DNA from: Archangium lansingense
Lineage (GTDB): Bacteria; Myxococcota; Myxococcia; Myxococcales; Myxococcaceae
DNA: 64,000 nt
Reading direction: 5' to 3'
Assembly: GCF_026626635.1 (NCBI RefSeq)
Contig: NZ_JAPNKA010000001.1
Coordinates: forward strand, 1,984,001 to 2,048,000
The position numbers and the translations under genes are program-made. The notes under the pieces were generated by a model. That model saw only the letters and a program-made list of their open reading frames with translations. It had not been told where the DNA came from and ran no database searches. Positions 18,975 to 26,693 of the stretch are shown piece by piece (the stretch's first letter is position 1; every line of letters begins with the position of its first letter).

Positions 18975-20291
18975 ATGCGCAACGGATGGCGTGGACTCGG
19001 TTTGTTGCTGCTGGTGCCCTGGCTGGCGGGCTGTGTGAGCGGGCCGAGGGTTCGGCTGGAGACGGGCGAGGGCCCGCCCATCGTCCATGTATCCCCGGCC
19101 ACCGAGCCCCCGCCGGTGCAGGTCGGCATGGAGGAGCTCGTGGGGGCCCTGACGGAGCTGGTGCTGCACATGCCGCTGAAGCTCTCCCTGCCGCGGAGGG
19201 CGGGCCGGGTGGTGCTCGCCTCGTGGGGAGGGGAGGAGGAGGGGGTGCAGCAGCGGCTGCGCGGGCAGTGCGCGCCCTCGGAGCCGGAGGACGGGTGCCT
19301 GGTGCTGCCGGGCAACGCGCCGCCTCCGGAGACGCTGGCGCGCCTGCGGCTGGCGCTCTCGTTCGCCATGGACAGCATCTGGGAAGGGGCGGCGGTTCCG
19401 CTCAGCGAGTACGTCGATCCGCTGGCCTTCAAGGTGATGGTCTATACGGCGCTGAGCACGTATCTGCTGACGTTGATGCTGCCGGACCCGGTGACGAAGG
19501 GACTGGCGGCGGTGCTCACGGTGTACCTGGTGGCCTACCTGGGGCTGGGGCCGGTATGGTCCATGGTGGAGGCGGGGTGGGTGTTGTTGGAGGAGGCCGG
19601 GCGGGCGAGGACGGTGGAGGAAGTGAGGGGGGCGGGCCAGCGCTTTGGCCGGGTGCTGGGGGACAACGGGATGCGCGTGTTCCTGCTGCTGGCGACGGCG
19701 GCCATCGGGGGCCAGACGCGCTTCGTGGGCAGGGGGCCGAAGTTGCCCGGATTCCGCCAGGCGGCACTGGCCTCTCCGGTGCGCACGCGGGTGAGCCTGG
19801 AGGCGGCGGGGCAGGTGAGGACGGTGGTGCTGGGCGCCAGGGAACTGGTGGTGGGACTGGCGCCCACGGCGGTGGCCTCCCAGGCCATGGGGCCGGGGGG
19901 CAGTTTGCCACCCGACCAGAAGTTACAGGCCAACGACAGTCTCGATGCGCAACCTCCGCAGGCATTGCTTGATTCGCAGGCCAAACATATCCAGAAAATA
20001 GAAAATATTATCCGCGATCACGCCAAGCCAAGTGATTTTGAAGGGGTCGCCAAAGAGCTTGCTGGTCAGAAATTTCCAAAGCCTGGTGGCGGCTACTGGG
20101 ATCATCGGCGCGAGATGCTCCAGTCCATCAGGGATCTCAAAAGGCACGTCAGGGCTCTTGAGGGCAGCCTGGAGAGTCCGGCACACTCATCTGTCGTTCG
20201 CTCATATGTACAGAGGGCGATAGACAAGGCCCGTGCCATGATCTCCCGTATGGAGGAAGCTCTTTCCGGAGGAGAGCCGCGTGGACAATAG
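18975..20291 (+). CDS. SitA-like polymorphic lipoprotein toxin
   Basis: A 438-residue protein with a lipoprotein signal (lipobox VPWLAGC, Cys about 20) and a following segment (VRLETGEGPPIVHVSP) like SitA-type toxins, which myxobacteria pass between cells by outer-membrane exchange. Three or four hydrophobic stretches lie at about 155-250. The C-terminal ~120 residues differ sharply: base composition falls (about 38% GC by hand count at 19981-20040) and rare codons such as ATA and AAA appear, as expected for a swapped toxin tip. The tip (KIENIIRDHAKPSDFEG through YWDHRREMLQSI) resembles my memory of the Ntox28 ribonuclease-type domain, unverified. It overlaps the immunity gene by 11 bases. 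No sitB-like partner is adjacent. Confidence 0.75.
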   Translation: MRNGWRGLGLLLLVPWLAGCVSGPRVRLETGEGPPIVHVSPATEPPPVQVGMEELVGALTELVLHMPLKLSLPRRAGRVVLASWGGEEEGVQQRLRGQCAPSEPEDGCLVLPGNAPPPETLARLRLALSFAMDSIWEGAAVPLSEYVDPLAFKVMVYTALSTYLLTLMLPDPVTKGLAAVLTVYLVAYLGLGPVWSMVEAGWVLLEEAGRARTVEEVRGAGQRFGRVLGDNGMRVFLLLATAAIGGQTRFVGRGPKLPGFRQAALASPVRTRVSLEAAGQVRTVVLGARELVVGLAPTAVASQAMGPGGSLPPDQKLQANDSLDAQPPQALLDSQAKHIQKIENIIRDHAKPSDFEGVAKELAGQKFPKPGGGYWDHRREMLQSIRDLKRHVRALEGSLESPAHSSVVRSYVQRAIDKARAMISRMEEALSGGEPRGQ

Positions 20292-20793
20292 AGAGCGAGT
20301 ACGGCACCTGGCTTCTCATGACCGTGAAGAGGTCTTGGAGGCCCTTCGGGAGTTGAAGCTGGATAAGGAGACGCCACCATCCGAAGAGGTTGTGGATGCC
20401 GGGCTGAAGTTGATGAAGAGCCCTGATCCCGAGACGAGGTATGAGGCCGTTTGGGCCCTGTGTCTCCATTGGGGAGACATGCGCACGCTCCCCATGCTGC
20501 GGTCAATGCTGGAGGGACAGGAGACGGATCTTGAGGTGCAGATCATCGTTGCCCGTTCCGTGGGTTCAATGGTCCAGCGATGTGGCCAACCTGATGAACA
20601 GTCGTTCAAGTCGCTTGCGCGTGTCGCGTTGGATGAAAGCGCGGCCTCCGAGTTCAGGGGAGTTGCGTATATCAGTCTTCGCGCTGCTGCCGGGTTGCTA
20701 CCAGCAGCAGAGGAAGCACATCTTCCAGAAGATATCCACCACCTGGAGGTGGATTGGAAATGGCTGCGCGCGATGGACGGTTTCAGCGCATGA
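20281..20793 (+). CDS. HEAT-repeat-like cognate immunity protein (SitI-like)
   Basis: A 170-residue, all-helical acidic protein without a signal peptide. Repeating helix pairs (RHLASHDREEVLEALRELKLD, DPETRYEAVWALCLHWGD, DLEVQIIVARSVGSMV, SEFRGVAYISLRAA) suggest a short HEAT-like solenoid. The GTG start at 20281 lies inside the toxin gene (11-base overlap), the usual toxin-immunity arrangement. It should act in the cytoplasm, binding the toxin tip to protect the producer and siblings. Base composition is lower in GC than the flanks, matching the toxin tip, so both were probably acquired together. The immunity role is inferred from position, size and lack of export signal. Confidence 0.7.
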   Translation: MDNRERVRHLASHDREEVLEALRELKLDKETPPSEEVVDAGLKLMKSPDPETRYEAVWALCLHWGDMRTLPMLRSMLEGQETDLEVQIIVARSVGSMVQRCGQPDEQSFKSLARVALDESAASEFRGVAYISLRAAAGLLPAAEEAHLPEDIHHLEVDWKWLRAMDGFSA

Positions 20794-20914
20794 GGCGGGA
20801 ATGAGGATGGCTCTCATGACCAACGAATCAAGGGTGGAAGGCTGTCTGGTGCGAGAGGTGGTTGAGTGGAATGCTCTCGGGGCGCGCTCCCACCACCTGG
20901 GGTAGCTTTGGCGC

Positions 20915-21733
20915 ATGTTCGAAAGCCAGCGGCCCTTCAGGGCGCTCTACGAGTCCCTCCTCGCGTATGAGGGACGGCGCGTCTCGGACGAGGTGCTCGG
21001 CCCGTGGCTCGCGCGGAACGGCGCGGAGCGCACGTGGCTCCGCGAACTCGGGGCCCGCCCCGGTGAGCCCTGGCCGACCATGAGCGACGAGGACCTCTGC
21101 CGCCTCTATGCGGTGTCGCGGGTCAATGACGTCCTGCTCCTGCGCTTCCAGCCGCTCCGGCGCGAGGGCTGGCACGGGCTCGATCTGCGGCTGGAGGAGT
21201 ACATCTCCTTCCTGGAGGCGCTCGGCTTCGTGCGCGTCGAGCACGGGGGCTTCCACCCGTTCTTTCACGAGATCGTCTCGGTGCAGGCGTCCGAGCAGCC
21301 CGTGGACGGAATCGCGCTCGTGGAGTCGAGGTGGCCCTGCTTCATGCTCGGCGACCTGATGTTCTCGCGTGCCGGAGTGACGGCCCGTGCGGGCGCGCGG
21401 GAACTCGTGCCTGCCATCGCCGAGAGCTCGCCCCTGTACTGGGCGCACCGGAGAGCCAATCGCCCCACCACTGACCTCTCCGTCGGCTGGGGGAGCAACT
21501 CGCAGTGGCGCACGCAGTTCCGGCGAGACTACCGGCGCGGGGGCACGGTCTGCTTCAACGTGGACGGTCGTCTCGCGCCCCATGCACCACTCACCGCCAA
21601 AGATGCCGAGCGGCTGGGAGGCCTCACCCCCGAGGAGCGGGTGGAGCTCCTCGTCCACCGGTGTTTCGTCCGGACACGGAAGGCGGACAATGACCTCTGG
21701 CCCTACGACGACACGCTGACGTTGTCCCTATGA
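20915..21733 (+). CDS. hypothetical cytoplasmic protein
   Basis: A 272-residue soluble protein with no signal peptide or membrane segment and codon use typical of the window. Visible features are an N-terminal helical part (RALYESLLAYEGRRVSDEVLGPWL), conserved-looking HGGFHPFFHEIVSV (about 113-126), WPCFMLGDLMFSRAGV (about 138-153), VGWGSNSQWRTQFRRDY (about 192-208) and the C-terminal WPYDDTLTL. The HxxFHxxxHE-like spacing of histidines could bind a metal but does not match a motif known to me. It follows the toxin-immunity pair by 120 bases; its normal composition argues that it belongs to the host background. No function is proposed. Confidence 0.6.
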   Translation: MFESQRPFRALYESLLAYEGRRVSDEVLGPWLARNGAERTWLRELGARPGEPWPTMSDEDLCRLYAVSRVNDVLLLRFQPLRREGWHGLDLRLEEYISFLEALGFVRVEHGGFHPFFHEIVSVQASEQPVDGIALVESRWPCFMLGDLMFSRAGVTARAGARELVPAIAESSPLYWAHRRANRPTTDLSVGWGSNSQWRTQFRRDYRRGGTVCFNVDGRLAPHAPLTAKDAERLGGLTPEERVELLVHRCFVRTRKADNDLWPYDDTLTLSL

Positions 21734-21801
21734 AGTACCAGGATGGGTGTCAGACATTTCGCACGGAGCGTCCCAGGTGCTTGGACTCCGGGACAGGGGC
21801 C

Positions 21802-22368
21802 TCAGTGCACCGCGGGCAGGCTGCCGCGCAGCATGAAGAAAATGACCACGCCCGTCACGGATACGTAGAGCCAGATGGGCGCCAGCCACCGCGTCACCTT
21901 CCGGTGCTTCTCGAAGGCCTTGCGCCACGCGAAGTAGAAGGCCAGCAGCGCGCCCGGCACCACGAACAGCGACAGCAGCACGTGGCTGGCCAGGATGGTG
22001 AGGTACACCGTCCTCATCACGCCGGTGCCCGCGTAGCGCGTGTCGCCGTGGACGAAGTGGTAGGCCAGGTAGCACACCAGGAAGAGCCCCGAGGATGCGA
22101 AGGCGGACACCATCAGGTACTGGTGCACGCGCCTCGCCTTGCGGCGGATGGCCACCCAGCCCGCCGTCAGGAACGCCGCCGCCAGCGCGTTGAAGCTCGC
22201 GTTCACCGCAGGCAGGAAGCGCAGGTCTACTCCGCCCACCGCGCCTCCTCGGCGGATGAGAAGAATGTACGCAAGAAATGAGAGAGCAGCGGCGGAGACC
22301 ACCGCGGTGAATACGTAGAATCCGCGGTCGCTCACGCGGGAAAGCGGGGCAGTCGTGGCGTCAGACAT
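21802..22368 (-). CDS. DUF420 family membrane protein (CtaM-like)
   Basis: A 188-residue protein with five predicted membrane segments (about 15-37, 52-70, 78-102, 115-142 and 160-178). Conserved-looking His residues sit at the membrane boundaries (RRVHQYLM, AYHFVHGDTRY, LASHVLLS, KHRKVTRW), the hallmark of DUF420. Members such as Bacillus YozB/CtaM are needed to assemble a heme-copper oxidase, so a role in cytochrome oxidase maturation is plausible, though no oxidase gene is adjacent. The ATG at 22366-22368 gives a short cytoplasmic N-terminus. The gene is divergent from the heme-motif locus starting at 22514 and shares its promoter region, which contains an inverted repeat. Confidence 0.82.
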   Translation of the reverse strand: MSDATTAPLSRVSDRGFYVFTAVVSAAALSFLAYILLIRRGGAVGGVDLRFLPAVNASFNALAAAFLTAGWVAIRRKARRVHQYLMVSAFASSGLFLVCYLAYHFVHGDTRYAGTGVMRTVYLTILASHVLLSLFVVPGALLAFYFAWRKAFEKHRKVTRWLAPIWLYVSVTGVVIFFMLRGSLPAVH

Positions 22369-22398
22369 GGCGTAGCTTTCTGTCCCGACTGTGCCCCG

Positions 22399-22433
22399 CA
22401 TGCAACTCGCGAAGTTTGCTTCTCTGTTGCATG
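22399..22433. promoter_or_regulatory. inverted repeat in the divergent DUF420 / heme-motif intergenic region
   Basis: Perfect 8-bp arms, CATGCAAC (22399-22406) and GTTGCATG (22426-22433), with a 19-base spacer. It lies between two divergent starts (22368 minus, 22514 plus), 30 and 80 bases from them. It could be a binding site for a regulator controlling both units; no promoter boxes were firmly identified. Confidence 0.4.
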
Positions 22434-22513
22434 AGCAAGCGTGTAGCCATTCGTGGGAATTCCTGGCATAAGGGGAAATGCAGTCCCCCCGCTGCGCTTT
22501 CCCGGAGGTACCC

Positions 22514-24550
22514 GTGCGATTCGCACGACGCTTCCTCGCCCCCCTGGCGACAGCTGTTCTTTTGGCTTCTCTCCCTGCCCTCGCGGAAGAACCGGTGTGT
22601 GCCCCGGTCTCGAAGGTTCCGCTCGAGCGCCACCTGCGCCAGCTCACGTTGGATCTGCTCGGCCGCCCCCCCACCTATGAGGAGTACCAGGCCGCCCGCG
22701 CCAAGGGCCAGGTGTCGGTCGAGGATGTCCGCGCGCTGATGGACAAGGAGGAGTTCTACGCGCGAATCCGCGGCTACCACCGCGCGCTCCTGTGGAGCAA
22801 CGTGAGCGCCAGCGTCTTCAACAACGGCAACTCGCGCCTGAGCGGTGCGGGCTCGGCCACGGACGCCTTCTCCCTGCGCGGCAACAGCAGCCGCCCGCTG
22901 CGCGGTGCCAACGGCCAGGGCTGTGACAGCTACATGGCCCAGGACGTGTGCAACGCCCGGCAGGATCCGCATGCGGACCCCGCGCTCCCCGCTACGACGG
23001 CGGCCTGCTCAGCCGAGCGCTACGACGAGCGCGGCGTGCCGAAGCCGGTGAGCTGGGACTACGACACCAACTTCTATAACTGCACCCGGGTGGATCAGAA
23101 CCTGGCGGACGGCACCCCCGTCAAGACCTGCCAGGAGGCGGCCGCCGCGAAGCGCCTCGGCGACAACGGGGAGCGCATCTACTTCTGCGACATGCGGCGC
23201 ATCAACGTTGGCAGCCCGGCGGTGCCGACGTTGGTTCCGCACGAGTGCAAGCCCAGGACGGCCACGTATCAGCCGGTCGCGGACGCGGCGGACGGCAACC
23301 GGGTGACCTCCTATGAGGATCCCACCGTCACGTCCAACGCCCCGCTCAAGCGCTGCGGGCTGACGCTCGGCCAGAAGCGCGCCAGCAATGGCGTGGAGAT
23401 CAAGGGCTCCTACGAGCCGCAGCGCGGCTGCGTCCATCGCGAGGGCTACGTCACGCGGCCCGCTCCCTTCTGGAACGCCGGGACCGCGGACGTGAGGGTG
23501 TGTGCCATCGAGGCGCAGACGCGCTCGGCCAACCCGTGGACGTTGGAGCCCTGCACCACCGCGCGCTTCAACGGGGACCGGAGCTGCGGCTGCGGCGAGG
23601 GCATGCGCCGCTGCGAGGCGACCAATGGCAGCACGCACGATGCCCGCGTGAAGGCCATCAGCGCGGAGCCCGAGCTCATCGCCGAGTCGGTGGTGCGCCG
23701 CGACGAGCCCTACTTCAACATCCTCACCACGCGCCGCTCCTTCCTCAACGGCCCGCTGTCGGAGATGTACAGGGATCCGCAGCAGGCCGTGGGCGTCTTC
23801 AGCGCGACGGCTCCGGCGACTCCCGAGGTGCTGCCCAACCTCCCCTTCGCACAGGCGGACACCTGGAAGGAGTACGTGCGTGACAGCGAGCACTCGGGTG
23901 TGCTCACCACGGCTTCGTTCCTCTACCGCTTCCCCACCCAGCGCGCGCGCGTCAACCACTTCTACGCGGCCTTCCTCTGCAAGGCCTTCACGCCGCCGGA
24001 CAACGCCAACCTGCCGCCCGCCGAGGATGCGTGCAACCGGGAGAACAACCTGGCCAAGCGCTGTGGCTGCAACTACTGCCACGCCACCATCGAGCCCACC
24101 GGCGCCCACTGGGGCCGCTACGCCGAGCGTGCCGCGCTCTTCCTCCAGCCGGAGCAGTTCCCCCGCTACGATCCCAAGTGCCGCGACTGCGCGCTCTCGG
24201 GCAACACCTCGTGCGGTGGCGAGTGCGGCCAGTACGTGATGCAGGCGTATGACGGCGACGGCGCCAACTCGCTGGGTCTGCTCAAGACGTACCTCTACCG
24301 CACCGCGGACGAGGAGAAGAACATCGAGAGCGGCCCCGCCCTGCTGGTGCAGCGCATGCTGCAGACGGGCGACCTGGAGCGCTGCACCGTGCGGCGCGTC
24401 TGGCAGGAGTTCCTCGGCCGGCCCATGTCGGTGGAGGAGCAGCGCCTCTATCTCCAGCCGCTCGCCGACGACTTCGCGCGGGACGGCCACCGTTTCAAGG
24501 CGCTCATCGAGCGCGTGTTGATGTCGGACGCCTACCGGAGGATCGACTGA
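22514..24550 (+). CDS. exported DUF1549/DUF1588-like Cys-rich heme-motif protein
   Basis: A 678-residue protein. The GTG at 22514 is chosen because GGAGG lies seven bases upstream and a clean signal peptide follows (RRFLAPLATAVLLASLPALA). Residues ~30-95 resemble DUF1549 (LERHLRQLTLDLLGRPPTYEEY). The middle (about 120-400) is a long Cys-rich insertion, probably disulfide-bonded. CGCNYCHATIEPTGAHWGRY (about residue 515) is a heme c-like motif in DUF1588 context, and the C-terminus (VWQEFLGRPMSVEEQRL to VLMSDAYRR) resembles DUF1585. It is the first gene of a five-gene locus ending at 31930 and couples to the next gene through TGATG. A periplasmic or surface redox role is plausible; the reaction is unknown. 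Confidence 0.75.
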   Translation: MRFARRFLAPLATAVLLASLPALAEEPVCAPVSKVPLERHLRQLTLDLLGRPPTYEEYQAARAKGQVSVEDVRALMDKEEFYARIRGYHRALLWSNVSASVFNNGNSRLSGAGSATDAFSLRGNSSRPLRGANGQGCDSYMAQDVCNARQDPHADPALPATTAACSAERYDERGVPKPVSWDYDTNFYNCTRVDQNLADGTPVKTCQEAAAAKRLGDNGERIYFCDMRRINVGSPAVPTLVPHECKPRTATYQPVADAADGNRVTSYEDPTVTSNAPLKRCGLTLGQKRASNGVEIKGSYEPQRGCVHREGYVTRPAPFWNAGTADVRVCAIEAQTRSANPWTLEPCTTARFNGDRSCGCGEGMRRCEATNGSTHDARVKAISAEPELIAESVVRRDEPYFNILTTRRSFLNGPLSEMYRDPQQAVGVFSATAPATPEVLPNLPFAQADTWKEYVRDSEHSGVLTTASFLYRFPTQRARVNHFYAAFLCKAFTPPDNANLPPAEDACNRENNLAKRCGCNYCHATIEPTGAHWGRYAERAALFLQPEQFPRYDPKCRDCALSGNTSCGGECGQYVMQAYDGDGANSLGLLKTYLYRTADEEKNIESGPALLVQRMLQTGDLERCTVRRVWQEFLGRPMSVEEQRLYLQPLADDFARDGHRFKALIERVLMSDAYRRID

Positions 24551-25212
24551 TGCGACGCCTGCTCCTGTTCGCGCTGCTCGCGCTCGGCGCAGCCGCGTGT
24601 GAGAAGACCCCCGCTGCTCCGCCCCCGCTGGATGGACAGCTCGAGCCAGTGGCCAACCCTCATGGGGACATGGCCGACCCCCTGCCGGACCCCGAGCTGC
24701 AGGATGGTCGGGTGGGGCGCTCCGCTCGCCGGCTCACCGTGGACCAGCTCGACCGCTCCATTGAGGTAGCGGTGGGCCGCTCGTGGACGGGCCTCGACAA
24801 TGGCCTGGGCACCACCCTGGGCCGGGCCGACTTCGCGCTCGTCAACCAGGAGAGCACCGAGCCCAACCTCGTGTTCGCCAAGTTCCTCGAGGACGGGGCG
24901 CGCGAGGTGTGCATGGCGCAGGCGGCGGCCGAGAAGAGCCTGGCCTCGCCCGAGGCCCGCGTGCTCAGCCGCACGATTCCCGGACCGCTCTCGGACCTGC
25001 GCAAGCTCTCCGACGACCAGGTGCGCGAGCTGCTCGTGTACCTGTCCATCCGCTTCTGGGGCTCGCCGCTGCAGGGTGAGGAGCTGACGCGCTGGTCGGA
25101 CTTCTTCAAGAAGGCGGCGACGCGCGCGGAGGCCCTCACCAATGGCCGTGACCAGGCCCTGGCCGCGGTGTGCATCGCGCTGATGACCGACTCGCGGTTC
25201 CTCACCTACTGA
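24550..25212 (+). CDS. predicted lipoprotein of the DUF1501 locus
   Basis: A 220-residue protein with a lipoprotein signal (MRRLLLFALLALGAAAC, Cys17). The mature part starts with a Pro-rich linker and then SARRLTVDQLDRSIEVAVGRSWTG, which resembles the RRLTxxQxxRSI opening of DUF1592-family (DUF1587-like) domains. The rest is helical, with paired acidic stretches, one Cys in the middle and one near the end (AAVCIALMTDSRFLTY). That tail resembles the ends of DUF1592-family proteins, so this may be a split partner of the upstream protein. Its ATG shares a base with the upstream TGA, so the two are made together. No enzymatic motif. Confidence 0.65.
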   Translation: MRRLLLFALLALGAAACEKTPAAPPPLDGQLEPVANPHGDMADPLPDPELQDGRVGRSARRLTVDQLDRSIEVAVGRSWTGLDNGLGTTLGRADFALVNQESTEPNLVFAKFLEDGAREVCMAQAAAEKSLASPEARVLSRTIPGPLSDLRKLSDDQVRELLVYLSIRFWGSPLQGEELTRWSDFFKKAATRAEALTNGRDQALAAVCIALMTDSRFLTY

Positions 25213-25233
25213 CGGCTCCGGGGAGATTCATCC

Positions 25234-26628
25234 ATGAAGAAGAACCTCGAGACTCCTACCTCTCGCCGGACCATCCTGAAGGCCGCCGCTGGCTTCATGG
25301 GCACCACCGTCTTCGGGGGCCTGCCCTTCAGCGCCTTCGCGCAGGCGGCCACGCTCAAGCCCGCGGACCGCTGCTTCGTCTTCGTCTACTTCTCGGGTGG
25401 GTGGGATCAGCTTCTCGCCTTCGATCCGAGGGACCCGGAGGTCTTCACGCCCGAGCGCGTTGCCGAGACGCGCATCCTTCCGGGCTACAACCTCTTCACC
25501 GACGGGACGGATCCCTTCCCCATCATGCCGGCCGAGCTGCCGGGAGCGGGCCCCTCCAACATCACCTTCGGCCCGGCGGTGGGCGAGCTGGCGAAGCACT
25601 ACGACGTCATGTCGGTGGTGCGTGGCATCAACATGACCACGCTCGCGCATGAAGAGGGGATGCGCTACTTCATCACCGGCAAGCGCCCCATCGGTGCGGC
25701 GGCGCGTGGCTCGTCCACGGCGACGGAGATCGTCGGCCAGATGGTGCCCAACGTCCCCATCCCCTCCATCGCGTACGGCGTCGAGTCGTACAACGATCGG
25801 TTCTCCGGTAGCGCCAACGCGCTGCGGGTGAGCCGCTCGAAGGACCTGGTGGACACGCTGTCACCCAGCAAGAAGCGGCTCGACAGTCAGATCGAGGCGG
25901 AGCTGCTGGCGCTGGGCAGTGCGCCCATCACCTGCGACGAGGCGGCCCTGAGCGCGGGCGGCGTGGGGCAGACGTACGAGTCGAGCCGCGAGCAGGTGAA
26001 GCAGGTGATCAACAGCCAGCTCAACGAGGCCTTCGACTTCGCGTTGGCGAAGAACGACACCGTCCGCACGACCTACGGGCTGCAGCCCAATGGGTCCAAC
26101 TCCTACGACTCCGCGGCCGGGCGCGCGGCGCTGGTGGCCACGGCGCTCAAGCTGGGCATCAGCCAGTGCGTGTCCATCAACCTGGTGGGCGGCCTGGACA
26201 CGCACTTCGGCACGCAGACGACGCACCTGTCCAACCTGCGTTCGGGCTTCAACGCGCTGGCAGCCCTGGTGAAGGACCTGAAGAACAGTGTCCACCCGGT
26301 GTCCGGCCGCAAGTTCATCGAGCACACCACCATCCTGGTGTTCTCCGAGTTCGCGCGCACCCCGCTCATCAACGCCACTAACGGCCGCGACCATCACCTG
26401 ACCAATAGCTGTCTGCTGATGGGCGCCGGGCTGAAGCACAACATGGTGTTCGGCCACAGCGGTGACATCGGCATGGCGCCGGGGCTGGTGGACCTGAAGA
26501 CGGGCGCGAAGGACTCGAACAACGGGGAGAACATCCTGCCCGAGCACATCATCGCGACGGTGCTGGCGTCGGCCAACCTGGACTACAGCATCACGCGTGT
26601 CGACCCCCTCAAGGCTCTGCTGAAGTGA
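25234..26628 (+). CDS. DUF1501 family Tat-exported protein
   Basis: A 464-residue protein with a clear Tat signal (SRRTILKAAAGFMG at about 10-23, then a hydrophobic stretch and an AQA cleavage region). The DUF1501 family is related to sulfatase/phosphatase-fold proteins and has no established reaction. FVFVYFSGGWDQLLAFDPRD, GLDTHFGTQTTHLSNLRSG and FSEFARTPLINATNGRDHHLTNSCLLMGAG are diagnostic, the last two holding His/Asp residues that could bind metal. Members are usually encoded next to DUF1549/DUF1800/DUF1592 proteins carrying CxxCH, as here. The stop overlaps the first possible start of the next gene (TGATG at 26626-26630). Confidence 0.9.
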   Translation: MKKNLETPTSRRTILKAAAGFMGTTVFGGLPFSAFAQAATLKPADRCFVFVYFSGGWDQLLAFDPRDPEVFTPERVAETRILPGYNLFTDGTDPFPIMPAELPGAGPSNITFGPAVGELAKHYDVMSVVRGINMTTLAHEEGMRYFITGKRPIGAAARGSSTATEIVGQMVPNVPIPSIAYGVESYNDRFSGSANALRVSRSKDLVDTLSPSKKRLDSQIEAELLALGSAPITCDEAALSAGGVGQTYESSREQVKQVINSQLNEAFDFALAKNDTVRTTYGLQPNGSNSYDSAAGRAALVATALKLGISQCVSINLVGGLDTHFGTQTTHLSNLRSGFNALAALVKDLKNSVHPVSGRKFIEHTTILVFSEFARTPLINATNGRDHHLTNSCLLMGAGLKHNMVFGHSGDIGMAPGLVDLKTGAKDSNNGENILPEHIIATVLASANLDYSITRVDPLKALLK

Positions 26629-26658
26629 TGGATACCCGAGCTTCGTTCCGTGTAGGCC

Positions 26659-26693
26659 CCCTCTCCCGCTGGGAGAGGGCAGGGGTGAGGGTC
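26659..26693 (+). repeat. palindromic repeat, copy 1 (inside a gene start)
   Basis: CCCTCTCCC (26659-26667), loop GCT, GGGAGAGGG (26671-26679), then a tail with GGGGTGAGGGTC to 26693. The same 9-bp stem and a GGGTGAGGG tail occur at 34076 and 38863 in the same orientation. It looks like a REP-like dispersed element. Its tail supplies the probable GTG start codon of the heme lipoprotein gene. Confidence 0.8.

Noticed and set aside
20801-20905. 34-codon ORF between the immunity gene and the hypothetical gene
   Set aside because: No ribosome site, no hydrophobic or conserved pattern, and a length expected by chance.
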